DNA from: Flavobacterium zepuense
Lineage (GTDB): Bacteria; Bacteroidota; Bacteroidia; Flavobacteriales; Flavobacteriaceae
Direction of reading: 5' to 3'
Assembly (NCBI RefSeq): GCF_007097145.1
Contig: NZ_VJVZ01000008.1
Coordinates: 1 to 64,000, forward strand
Length of the DNA: 64,000 nucleotides
Shown here one piece after another: positions 45,213-53,797 of the stretch. The translations under genes and the position numbers were made by a program. Positions within the stretch are counted from its first letter, which is position 1, and every line of letters begins with the position of its first letter. Under the pieces are notes generated by a model. The model was not told the DNA's origin, did no database searches, and was given only the letters and a program-made list of their open reading frames with translations.

Positions 45213-48200
45213 ATGAAAAAAAACTATGTACTACTCATTTTTACATTCTTTATCCTGGCGCCTTGTTACAGCGCCATTATTTATGTAAAGCCAGACGGAT
45301 CCGGTAATGGAACGTCGTGGGCAAATGCTTATGGCAGCCTTTCAACCGCATTGCAAAATGCCCTGAGTGGCGACGAGATCTGGGTGAAGCAGGGCACATA
45401 CAAACCCACTACAGGGCTTGATGCTAATGCCTCATTCACATTCAAAAATGGGGTTAAGGTATACGGCGGCTTCATAGGCATCGAAACTACTCTTACAGCA
45501 CGTGCCGATGTAAGCGGCACCACCACATTTTTAAGCGGGCTGCTTAGTACATCTGTACATTCTAAAACCATACTTAAAGTAAAAAATTCCCTGAGCGACC
45601 TAAATCTGCTCGACGGGTTTACCATTCGCGATGCGCACTGGGTTATGACGGCAGCACAAAACGGCGGTGCCGGTGTGCAGGTTATAGCATCTAAAATAGA
45701 GCTTAAAAATGTGCACATTAACCATAATACCATAGAGTTAATTAATGTATTACCTTATGCAAATTCTGATTCGCTTATTGGTGGTGCAGGTATTTATTCG
45801 CGCCAAAGCGATATCAAGCTCCGCAATGTGCACGTAAAGGATAATAACCTAAACATGAGCTATACAACGATTGTAAACAACGGCGGATCGCAGGGGTCGG
45901 GCGCAGGTATCTTTGTATTGAAAGGAAAAATAAACTTTAAAAAAGGTACTATAGATAACAACAGGATAAACAATACCAATTATTTAGTACTGGGTGGCGG
46001 TGGCGCATTTATAAGCCAGGCCGATAGTGTGCATTTAGAAGCTGTTACAGTAAAAAACAATCGCCTTATAAGTAACAACAGTATTACAGGGGCAGGCTTG
46101 CATTTAATGAGCGACAGCAAAGTAAAGCTAATTAATAATTTATACTATAATAATTTTTGTAACCCTACGAGCGACGGCTCTTCTAATTCCGGGCATGCAG
46201 TTTATTTTGCTAATACTACAGTAACGGTTAGTAATAACACCTTTGGGCGTAACAATCCCATAAATGTAGACCCGGCTCCGGAGGGCGTTTCCATTAGCTT
46301 TAGCAACCTTACCTTTAACAATTGTGTATTTCTGGAGCGTTTTAGGCATAGCCCAACTGGTAACACCATAGTTCATAATAAGAGCATCAGCAAATATCTT
46401 ATAGACCAGGGTACCCAAAATAACGTGACCATTGCCGAGATGGGCTTTGTAAACATACACTCGGGTAATTACACTCCAAAATCGTGCAGTACGTACCTAA
46501 ATATCGGTACTAACAGTTACAACACTATTACAACCGACTTAAATGGAAACCCACGTATTGTGGGCAGCGCCATAGATCCGGGGGCTATAGAGCTGCAAAA
46601 CCAGTGGGATAACAGGGTATATGTAGATGTGGCATCTACCAATAGTACCCAGGACGGTACAAGTTGGGCTACCGCATTTACCGATCTTCAGGATGCGCTT
46701 AACTGCGGCTGCGTGGTAAATAGTGTGAGCACACACCCGGCAGAAGTTTGGGTGGCAGAGGGTACCTACAACCTTAAAGTGCCTGTAAATTCAGAAGATC
46801 CTATGTATGCCGATAACTACCTATACCAAAGTTTTTTGCTTAAAAAGAACCAAAAGCTTTATGGTGGGCTTATAAACGGTGCCACAACCCTTACTGAGCG
46901 TGATACTACTTTTGCAACACATCAAAGTATTTTGAGTGGCCTTACAGAGTTGGGTAAAGTTTATGTAGTGGTAGAAGCTGCCAATACCGATTTTACTACA
47001 GAGCTTAACGGTTTTATAGTTCAGGATGGTTATGCAGTTCAGGATCCGGGGCCGGTAAATTACAACTGTGGGCCGGGTATATCGGTACGAGATGGTGCAA
47101 TTACCCTAAATAACGTATGGGTAAGGGATAATACATCGCGCCAGGATGGCGGTGGTATATTTGTTCAGTATAGTGCTCTGCACGCCGATAATTTAAAAGT
47201 TACTGGTAATACCTCTTTAGATGGTATGGGTGGCGGTATAGCTTACTGGACATTATCGGGAAGCGTAATTCCGCAGTCAGTTTTAAAACATCTTGAGATA
47301 AGTAATAACACGGCTGATTTTGCAGGTGGTGGGTTAAAAACTGAGATCAATGCAAATATCACTATAGAAGATTTTAAGATAGAGAACAATACCGCAATGT
47401 ATTACGGCGGCGGCGCCTATCTTAGTCAGGGTACTGTAACAATGGCAGGTGGTGTATTCAAAAATAATAGCCTTGCCGATGGCAGTACCGGAGGTGCAGT
47501 TTTTGCTGATAACACCGGTACACCAAACACAACAAGTTTTGAAAGTGTATTATTTTCGGGTAATACAGGGTCAAATGGTGGGGCTATATCATCGGCCAAT
47601 AATCATTTAAGCTGTGTTAACTGTACTTTTGTGGGCAATGTAGCCAGTACGAATGGTAATGTGGCATTTGTATCGGGTATAACTCCCGGCGCATTTTCTG
47701 TAAAGAATAGTATAATTGTAAATGGCACCGGAAATGATATGATGGGATGGCCTGCCCAAACTACTGCAAATCCCGGTATTACTATAGAGCACTCTTTACT
47801 AACAGGCAGCTTGCCAACCGTGTTTACCAACGGTGGCAACCTGCAATTAAATACCGATCCGGAATTTGTAGATGCTGCTAACGGCGATTACCGCCTTATT
47901 GGCTGTGGCCCTGCTGTAGATATGGGTGTTAATGCATTGATTACGCTTAACCCGCAACACGATGCCGGTGAAGAAACCCGTATTAAAAACAGCATTGTAG
48001 ACCTTGGTGCTTTTGAATACCAGTACCTTGATCTTGCCTTTACAGATCAGCCTGATGCTGTTACCTTAAACATAGGCGAAACAGCAACGTTTACGGTTGT
48101 TACAGAGAATGTAGGCATTACCTACCAATGGCAGGTAAGCACTAATAACGGCACTACGTGGACCAACATTGCAAACGCTACACAGCCAGTGCTAACCGTA

Positions 48201-48572
48201 ACCAATGTTACTGCAGCTATGCACCATTACCTGTACCGTTGCGTTTTGGCCGATTGCGCCAGCTCGTTAAACTCGGCAAATGCAATGCTTAATGTTAATG
48301 GTGTTACAGGTTTAGATGATGTTGCTTTTGCAGGGCTTACGCTATACCCTAACCCGGCTAATAGCCAGTTCGCTTTACAGTATGCAGCAGCAACTACCGA
48401 TGTGAACCTTACTGTGTATGACCTTAACGGAAGGCTGATTCATACAGCAGATGTGAGCGCGCAGCAATTGCACGATGGCGCTGTGGTTAATGTAGTGGCA
48501 TGGGCTAACGGCGTATATATTATACAGCTTACCGGCGGCGGACAGGCCACATACAAATTTGTAAAAAACTAA
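45213..48572 (+). CDS. large secreted beta-helix protein with T9SS sorting domain, copy 1
   Basis: A 1,119-aa exported protein. Signal peptide (1-20, ending CYSA), then IIYVKPDGSGNGTSWANAYGSLSTALQNA, the usual N-cap of right-handed beta-helix / choice-of-anchor Q proteins. Two successive beta-helix modules follow (about 20-440 and 465-915), each starting with a VxxxGTSWAxAxxxLxxAL segment and ending in a DPGAIEL/DLGAFEY boundary. An Ig-like domain (about 930-1030, NIGETATFTVVTENVGITYQWQVST) and a T9SS type A sorting domain (YPNPANSQFALQY ... YKFVKN) complete it. The role is surface binding or polysaccharide processing, unproven. It is the upstream member of a tandem duplication. Confidence 0.88.
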   Translation: MKKNYVLLIFTFFILAPCYSAIIYVKPDGSGNGTSWANAYGSLSTALQNALSGDEIWVKQGTYKPTTGLDANASFTFKNGVKVYGGFIGIETTLTARADVSGTTTFLSGLLSTSVHSKTILKVKNSLSDLNLLDGFTIRDAHWVMTAAQNGGAGVQVIASKIELKNVHINHNTIELINVLPYANSDSLIGGAGIYSRQSDIKLRNVHVKDNNLNMSYTTIVNNGGSQGSGAGIFVLKGKINFKKGTIDNNRINNTNYLVLGGGGAFISQADSVHLEAVTVKNNRLISNNSITGAGLHLMSDSKVKLINNLYYNNFCNPTSDGSSNSGHAVYFANTTVTVSNNTFGRNNPINVDPAPEGVSISFSNLTFNNCVFLERFRHSPTGNTIVHNKSISKYLIDQGTQNNVTIAEMGFVNIHSGNYTPKSCSTYLNIGTNSYNTITTDLNGNPRIVGSAIDPGAIELQNQWDNRVYVDVASTNSTQDGTSWATAFTDLQDALNCGCVVNSVSTHPAEVWVAEGTYNLKVPVNSEDPMYADNYLYQSFLLKKNQKLYGGLINGATTLTERDTTFATHQSILSGLTELGKVYVVVEAANTDFTTELNGFIVQDGYAVQDPGPVNYNCGPGISVRDGAITLNNVWVRDNTSRQDGGGIFVQYSALHADNLKVTGNTSLDGMGGGIAYWTLSGSVIPQSVLKHLEISNNTADFAGGGLKTEINANITIEDFKIENNTAMYYGGGAYLSQGTVTMAGGVFKNNSLADGSTGGAVFADNTGTPNTTSFESVLFSGNTGSNGGAISSANNHLSCVNCTFVGNVASTNGNVAFVSGITPGAFSVKNSIIVNGTGNDMMGWPAQTTANPGITIEHSLLTGSLPTVFTNGGNLQLNTDPEFVDAANGDYRLIGCGPAVDMGVNALITLNPQHDAGEETRIKNSIVDLGAFEYQYLDLAFTDQPDAVTLNIGETATFTVVTENVGITYQWQVSTNNGTTWTNIANATQPVLTVTNVTAAMHHYLYRCVLADCASSLNSANAMLNVNGVTGLDDVAFAGLTLYPNPANSQFALQYAAATTDVNLTVYDLNGRLIHTADVSAQQLHDGAVVNVVAWANGVYIIQLTGGGQATYKFVKN

Positions 48573-48590
48573 GATAACTATAGTTAAAGC

Positions 48591-48624
48591 AAAACTCCCT
48601 TGCCGTACGGCAAGGGTTTTTTTT
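48591..48624 (+). terminator. terminator of beta-helix copy 1
   Basis: A palindromic stem CCCTTGCCG / CGGCAAGGG with flanking A and T runs, 19 nt after the stop. The region AGTTAAAGCAAAACTCCC before it is shared with the terminator of copy 2. Confidence 0.8.
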
Positions 48625-48766
48625 GGTGGTTTTTGTGTAATATGTATAAAATTCACAATAATAGTAGGGTTTTTTATTACAAAACTGTTATATGAGTTTG
48701 AATGTGATAAAACGAATGGCAGTCGTTTTAAATTATCAATATCAAATTACAAAAACACCTTTATCT

Positions 48767-51700
48767 ATGAAAAAAAATTACCTACTACTAACTTTTGCAC
48801 TGTTTATCCTGGCGCCCTGTTACAGCGCCATTATTTATGTAACGCCGGACGGTTCAGGTAACGGAACCTCGTGGGCCACTGCATACGGCAGCCTTTCTAC
48901 CGCATTGCAAAATGCCCAAAGCGGCGACGAGATCTGGGTAAAGCAGGGAACGTATAAACCATCTGCTGCGCTTGATACTAATGCATCATTTGTTTTTAAG
49001 AATGGCGTAAAAATTTACGGCGGTTTTGCCGGTACCGAATCTACCCTTACAGCACGTGCCGATGTTACCGGAACAACCACTATTTTAAGCGGTTACCTAA
49101 GCGAAACGGTTCACTCTAAAACCATACTTAAAGTTACCAATGCCCTGAGTACCTTAAACCTGCTCGATGGGTTTACCATTGAAGGTGCCGACTGGACAAT
49201 AACGGGTACTGTATCCGGTGGGGGTGGTATGCAGGTAATTGGTTCGGTTATAGAAGTACGAAACGTTACAGTTAAAGATAATTCTGTTAGCATCTATCAT
49301 ACCATGGGTGATGGTATGGCAGGTGGCGCAGGTATATATGGTTATCAAAGCACCATAAGCCTTTATAATGTTGATATAATAAATAATAACCTTTTTACCA
49401 GTACCACAGTAGCTATCCCCCAGGCTATTGCAGGCGGCGCCGGGATAATGATGTATGAAGGGACATTGTATTATCAAAAAGGCAGGATTACGCTAAACGA
49501 TGTTTCATTTGAAGATTTATACACCGTTGGCGGCGGCGGGTATTTTTACCAGGTAGATACTATTTATATACAAGATGTGTTGGTAGACCATAATACAGGC
49601 ACGGATGATTATGGCTATGGTGGCGGATTGAGTATTAATGCTTGTCCTGATGCAGAGATTGTTCAGTGTATTTTTAACAGCAACGATACCCCGGCTGATG
49701 GTGATGACCTGGCTTTGACAGGCAGTACTACAGTTATTACAAACGCTACGTTTAGTAGTATAAATGGTGCACAGCCAACAAGCCTTATATATTTAGAGGG
49801 TAGTACCGTTAGCTTTAATAACTCGGTTTTTCTGGGCCAAATAACGGCTAATACAACTAATAACCTAACCTATAATAATTGTATAAGTGCCTACGGCTTT
49901 GGGATTGGTACCTATAATAATCTTATTGCAGCCGAAATGCAGTTTGTAGATCCGGGATCGGGTAATTTTACCCCAGCCTCCTGCAGTACGCATCTTAATA
50001 CTGCAAATAGTAGCTTAAACACACTAACAACTGATTTTAATGGTAACCCCCGCACCGTAGGTAGTGGGATGGATATGGGTGCTATAGAACTACAGAATAG
50101 CTGGGTAAATAACCGCGTTTATGTAGATGCATCTTCAGTAAATACAGTCCGCGATGGTGCAAGCTGGACTACGGCTTTTACTACTGTTGAAGAAGCCCTT
50201 AAATGCGGATGCGATAATGGGGGTGTAGTTACAAATCCCGAGGTTTGGGTTGCAGAAGGCACTTATAAGCCCAGGATAACTAATGAAGAACATTATTCTA
50301 CTTTTAAGTTAAATTCTAACCAAAAAATTTATGGTGGTTTTATAAGCGGAGCTACATCTCTTACTGATAGAGATCTTACATGGGAAGTACATCCTACCAT
50401 ACTAAGCGGGTATATAGAAGATGATTATTACGTATATAATGTAATAACATCGCGCTACCATGATGAAAATACCGAGCTTAACGGTTTTATTATTGAAGAT
50501 GGCCATGCAACCGATCCAAGTGGCTGGATGCGAAGCGGGGGTGCATTATTTATTCGAGATGGGAGGCCAACTTTAAAAAATCTTTGGATAAGAAACAACA
50601 CGGCCGACTACAGTGGGGCCGTATATGTTTATGATGCAGGGGTTATTATGGATAATATAAAATTAACAGGCAACACAGCTGCTTCATCGGGTGCCGGTAT
50701 GTGTTTTTATAAAAGTGGTGATGTAGGCACAGTATTAGAGCCTACGATTATAACAAACATAGAGGCTTCTAACAATTCTATCAGTAATTTTGGTTCCGGT
50801 GGCGTTATAGCTATAGAAAGAGATTATAACATAAGTATAGATGGTTTTAATTTTTATAACAATACTGCTAATTTGCTGGGTGGCGCCATATTTATAGACA
50901 GGGCAACCCTAAATTTAAGCAGGGGAGTATTTGATGGTAATGGGGGCCTGGTATCTAATGCTGTAAACTCCGGCGGGGCTTTTTATATTCAGGGTGTTCC
51001 CGGGTATCCTTCTTACATTACTATAGAGAGCGTACAGTTTAGCAATAACGTGGCAGATAGCGGTGGCGCCATTAACATGGCGCACTCTGTTACAGATATT
51101 ATAAATTGCACCTTTGCAAACAATACGGCAACGGCAGCCACAGGGCCTAACCTTTTTGCTTTGCAGGGCAGTACCATAAGTGTTAAGAATTCGATTATAG
51201 ATAGTCCCGCGAATGGCTACCCGGTTATTAAGGTATATCCGGAATCGCAGGCTACAAACGCCATGTATACTCTTGTTAACTCCATTGTTACCGATGGCTT
51301 TACCCCAATATTTACAATATCTGACAACGTGCAGCTAAATACCGCCCCGCTATTTGTAGATGCTGCAAACGGTAACTATAATATTACTGCCTGCGGGCCC
51401 GCGGTAGATGCCGGTATTAATTTGATGTTGGAGTTAAATCCTGCGCTTGATGCAGCCGGTAACCCACGTATTAAAAACAGTATTGTAGACCTTGGTGCTT
51501 TTGAATACCAGTACCTTGACCTTGCCTTTACCGATCAGCCTGATGCTGTTACCCTAAACATAGGCGAAACAGCAACTTTTACTGTTGTTACACAGAATGT
51601 AGGCATTACCTATCAATGGCAGGTGAGCACTAATAACGGCACCACGTGGACCAACATTGCTAACGCTACACAGCCAGTGTTGACTGTAACTAATGTGACC

Positions 51701-52060
51701 GCTGCTATGCACCACTACCTTTACCGTTGTGTATTGACCGATTGTGCCAGTTCGTTAAGCTCGGCAAGTGCAATGCTTACCGTTAACGGCGTAACAGGTG
51801 TAAATGATGTTGCCTTTGCAGGGCTTGCGCTGTACCCTAACCCGGCAAAAACACAGTTTGCTATACAGTATGCTTCGGCTACACAAGATGTAAATCTTAC
51901 TGTGTATGACCTTAACGGAAGGCTGATTCATACCGCAGATGTAACTGCTCAGCAATTGCACGATGGCGCTGTGGTTAATGTTGCGGCGTGGGCTAACGGT
52001 GTATATATTATACAGCTAAGCGGCGGCGGACAGGCCACTTACAAATTCATTAAAAACTAA
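48767..52060 (+). CDS. large secreted beta-helix protein with T9SS sorting domain, copy 2
   Basis: A 1,097-aa paralogue of the preceding gene. It has the same signal peptide (MKKNYLLLTFALFILAPCYSA), the same two-module beta-helix layout, the same Ig-like and sorting domains. The last ~190 residues are about 91% identical to copy 1 by direct comparison, and the first ~100 residues are also very close, whereas the middle has diverged extensively. I use the Met at 48767, which aligns exactly with copy 1; an upstream ATG at 48692 would add 25 residues of non-signal sequence. Upstream DNA (AGTAGGGTTTTTT block) and the terminator are duplicated too. Confidence 0.88.
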   Translation: MKKNYLLLTFALFILAPCYSAIIYVTPDGSGNGTSWATAYGSLSTALQNAQSGDEIWVKQGTYKPSAALDTNASFVFKNGVKIYGGFAGTESTLTARADVTGTTTILSGYLSETVHSKTILKVTNALSTLNLLDGFTIEGADWTITGTVSGGGGMQVIGSVIEVRNVTVKDNSVSIYHTMGDGMAGGAGIYGYQSTISLYNVDIINNNLFTSTTVAIPQAIAGGAGIMMYEGTLYYQKGRITLNDVSFEDLYTVGGGGYFYQVDTIYIQDVLVDHNTGTDDYGYGGGLSINACPDAEIVQCIFNSNDTPADGDDLALTGSTTVITNATFSSINGAQPTSLIYLEGSTVSFNNSVFLGQITANTTNNLTYNNCISAYGFGIGTYNNLIAAEMQFVDPGSGNFTPASCSTHLNTANSSLNTLTTDFNGNPRTVGSGMDMGAIELQNSWVNNRVYVDASSVNTVRDGASWTTAFTTVEEALKCGCDNGGVVTNPEVWVAEGTYKPRITNEEHYSTFKLNSNQKIYGGFISGATSLTDRDLTWEVHPTILSGYIEDDYYVYNVITSRYHDENTELNGFIIEDGHATDPSGWMRSGGALFIRDGRPTLKNLWIRNNTADYSGAVYVYDAGVIMDNIKLTGNTAASSGAGMCFYKSGDVGTVLEPTIITNIEASNNSISNFGSGGVIAIERDYNISIDGFNFYNNTANLLGGAIFIDRATLNLSRGVFDGNGGLVSNAVNSGGAFYIQGVPGYPSYITIESVQFSNNVADSGGAINMAHSVTDIINCTFANNTATAATGPNLFALQGSTISVKNSIIDSPANGYPVIKVYPESQATNAMYTLVNSIVTDGFTPIFTISDNVQLNTAPLFVDAANGNYNITACGPAVDAGINLMLELNPALDAAGNPRIKNSIVDLGAFEYQYLDLAFTDQPDAVTLNIGETATFTVVTQNVGITYQWQVSTNNGTTWTNIANATQPVLTVTNVTAAMHHYLYRCVLTDCASSLSSASAMLTVNGVTGVNDVAFAGLALYPNPAKTQFAIQYASATQDVNLTVYDLNGRLIHTADVTAQQLHDGAVVNVAAWANGVYIIQLSGGGQATYKFIKN

Positions 52061-52078
52061 AACAATTGTAGTTAAAGC

Positions 52079-52112
52079 AAAAACTCCCCCTGATTAACAG
52101 GGGAGTTTTTTT
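52079..52112 (+). terminator. terminator of beta-helix copy 2
   Basis: Stem AAACTCCCC / GGGGAGTTT (plus TG/CA after a C bulge) with a T-run, 21 nt after the stop. Confidence 0.75.
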
Positions 52113-52148
52113 GTGGAAAATATAACGAAAGAGTGGAGTACCTTTTAT

Positions 52149-52190
52149 AAAATCCGCCTGGGGGTTATTCCCCCAGGCGGATTTTTTTGT
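52149..52190. terminator. strong hairpin between beta-helix copy 2 and the cystatin-like genes
   Basis: A perfect 16-bp stem (AAAATCCGCCTGGGGG and its complement) with a 5-nt loop and a T-run on the plus side. On the minus strand it lies 26 nt beyond the stop of the 52216 gene, so it can terminate both directions. Confidence 0.75.
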
Positions 52191-52215
52191 GTATAGTAGT
52201 TAGTATGGCTTGCTA

Positions 52216-52494
52216 CTATATGTTCTTAATGCCGGTAATATAGGGAGCGCCGCCGTTAAGGGGCTGAAAGATCTCTACAATAGCTTCCCAAACCACAAGG
52301 GCAGGAGGTACCGATGCTACACATTTAAATCGGTAATTGGTTCCGGCAACCACCTGTGTTGAAACCGATCCCGGTTTGTAGGTTGCGCCCACAAAGCCTT
52401 TCATGGCTTCATCAAACACTTTTTGGTCCTGCGGAGTAAGTTTGTGGTATGCTGTCCACCCGCCTGCTACTAATGTTTCTGCTGAATTTGACAT
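52216..52494 (-). CDS. stefin-like (cystatin superfamily) small protein, copy 1
   Basis: A 92-aa protein without signal peptide, so cytoplasmic like type 1 cystatins (stefins). It carries the cystatin hallmark QVVAG at 47-51 within TQVVAGTNYRFKC, which matches the stefin central loop almost exactly. Conserved glycines GG at 11-12 and a second hairpin PLNGG (78-82) occupy the other two edge positions of the inhibitory wedge. Stefins block papain-family cysteine proteases by inserting this wedge into the active site. It lies 30 bases downstream of a paralogue in the same direction. The target protease is unknown. The family assignment is by motif and length, not by a profile search. Confidence 0.75.
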   Translation of the reverse strand: MSNSAETLVAGGWTAYHKLTPQDQKVFDEAMKGFVGATYKPGSVSTQVVAGTNYRFKCVASVPPALVVWEAIVEIFQPLNGGAPYITGIKNI

Positions 52495-52524
52495 AATTTG
52501 TAATTTTTAGTTTTGGTAATTGGT

Positions 52525-52806
52525 TTAAAGCTTTTCTATACCGTAAACAACAGGCTTGCCGTGTATAGGCTTATGGATAAGCACTATAGCTTCCCATATT
52601 GCGTTAGACGGCGGCATGGTAGCGCTGCATTTAAAACGGTAGTTGGTTCCGTTAACAAGCTGTGTGGCAACTTCCTGCGGTGTGTATTTTACACCCACAA
52701 AGCCGTGCATAGCTTCGTTAAATACGGTAAGGTCTTCGGCAGTGGGTTTGTGGTACGTAGTCCATCCGCCCGGGATTAATGTGTCAACTGAATTTTGATT
52801 AGACAT
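52525..52806 (-). CDS. stefin-like (cystatin superfamily) small protein, copy 2
   Basis: A 93-aa paralogue of the next gene, roughly half identical to it. The QxVxG loop reads QLVNG (49-53) in TQLVNGTNYRFKC. GG is at 13-14, and the second hairpin PIHGK lies at 80-84. Conserved core shared by both copies: GGWTxYHKxT, VFxEAMxGFVG, NGTNYRFKC or AGTNYRFKC, PP, WEAIV. No signal peptide. A cttttc-a-gaaaag palindrome lies about 37-49 nt upstream. The gene is first of the two-gene unit. Cystatin-type inhibition is likely but unproven. Confidence 0.72.
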   Translation of the reverse strand: MSNQNSVDTLIPGGWTTYHKPTAEDLTVFNEAMHGFVGVKYTPQEVATQLVNGTNYRFKCSATMPPSNAIWEAIVLIHKPIHGKPVVYGIEKL

Positions 52807-53231
52807 AAGGTTGTAATTTTTAGTTGTTTCCTACTCGTAAGGCTTTTCAGAAAAGTTAACCGCCTCGTTTATTACAGTGGTTCCTGCTCCACTATATTAC
52901 AGCCAATACATTACTTTAGTAAATAAGTAACCTGCATATCAGTGTATTACATGGGCTAAACTACAACAAACACCCCGTTAAAACTCAGGTGGAAATACGG
53001 GTTTTTTAATTCAGGTATTTTTTTGTTTTAGTGTTGTTCTTAGAGATTCTTTCACTTTGACGCGCTATGTTCGGAATGGAACAAAGCGTTGTGACATGGA
53101 CGGAACCTTACTGTATAATGCATGAAAGCTAAAACAAGTATTAAAACTACAACCCTTAAGAAGAAAAAATAATATATTATATTTTAAGATGATAAATGGA
53201 CAATATATTATTGCCTTTCTATAAATGATTG
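52807..53231. other. intergenic region
   Basis: No convincing gene. It contains the promoter region of the cystatin-like pair (near-consensus TAACTTTT on the minus strand around 52850-52858, overlapping the CTTTTC-A-GAAAAG palindrome at 52843-52855) and a weak CCCGT / ACGGG hairpin followed by T's at about 52974-53006. The latter part becomes strongly AT-rich. Confidence 0.4.
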
Positions 53232-53280
53232 CATTATTAAACAACAAACCCGCACTAAGCGGGTTTGTTGTTTAATAATG
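53232..53280. terminator. 22-bp perfect hairpin, probable terminator of the toxin-antitoxin-like operon
   Basis: Two 22-nt arms (53232-53253 and 53259-53280) are exact reverse complements around a 5-nt ACTAA loop. On the minus strand it lies 79 nt beyond the stop of the RelE-like gene, with GC pairs at the loop side and A/T-rich outer pairs. It is longer than any other terminator in the window. Confidence 0.65.
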
Positions 53281-53358
53281 TTTCTGTATATATAAATGAA
53301 AATCTTTTTCATTAAAGAAAACGTTCCTAAACCATACTTGTATTTTAACAGGTAAAAT

Positions 53359-53796
53359 CTATTCACCCAACTCTGTCTCTACCTCTTCTTTAATATTTTT
53401 AAAAGGAGTAAAGGAAAGACTTTTTCCATTAACACTTACTTTATAAAAGTCCTTAGTAAGTATACTGTCTAAGACATCTTTTTGTAGCTGAGATTTTTTA
53501 CCATCATTAATGTTTTCGTAACCCGCAGATCCTGATTTAGGGTGTACAAAAGCAAGATATATATCTTCATCCTTTAAAATAGCGGTTAGATATAGCCTTG
53601 CACCTCCACTGCCCTTTAATCTTCTTTTGATAAATGGTGCTTGCTGAGACGCGTTCAATACGTGTCCCTTTTTTGCTTCTTCAAAAGAGATGTTGAAGTA
53701 ACTTTTTATAATTTCGGTTTCTATAAAACTATAAGAGTTGTTTTTTATAAGCTTGTCAAATTCAGTGACAAACTCAGGTAGGCAGTAAATATTCAT
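53359..53796 (-). CDS. RelE/ParE-like putative toxin
   Basis: A 145-aa basic protein. The stretch FIKRRLKGSGGARLYLTAILKDEDIYLAFVHPKSGSAGYENI matches the core strands of RelE/HigB-type toxins: a conserved Arg/Lys run, GGAR, a hydrophobic strand and the YxK-like HPKSG. The N-terminus FVTEFDKLIKNNSYSFIETEI resembles the first two helices of that fold. Such toxins cleave mRNA in the ribosomal A site or block gyrase. The gene starts one base after the stop of a 161-aa partner (TAAGATG), a typical toxin-antitoxin arrangement with the partner first. The local sequence is AT-rich. The call rests on motif resemblance only. Confidence 0.5.
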   Translation of the reverse strand: MNIYCLPEFVTEFDKLIKNNSYSFIETEIIKSYFNISFEEAKKGHVLNASQQAPFIKRRLKGSGGARLYLTAILKDEDIYLAFVHPKSGSAGYENINDGKKSQLQKDVLDSILTKDFYKVSVNGKSLSFTPFKNIKEEVETELGE

Positions 53797-53797
53797 C

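Larger units (their letters stand above)
45070..52112 (+). repeat. tandem ~3.5-kb duplication of a gene with its promoter and terminator
   Basis: Two units, roughly 45070-48624 and 48650-52112. Shared between them are the upstream block with AGTAGGGTTTTTT and GTGATAAA, the leader ACACCTTTATCTATGAAAAAAA, the coding ends and the terminator lead-in. The central coding parts are only loosely similar. Confidence 0.8.

Noticed and set aside
45213..52060. CRISPR-like or minisatellite repeats in the beta-helix genes
   Set aside because: The repetition is at the protein level (beta-helix turns) plus one gene duplication; there are no short identical direct repeats with regular spacers.
52974..53006. 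Terminator-like hairpin in the 52.8-53.2 kb gap as evidence for a missing plus-strand gene
   Set aside because: The stem is only 5 bp and no plus-strand coding frame precedes it.
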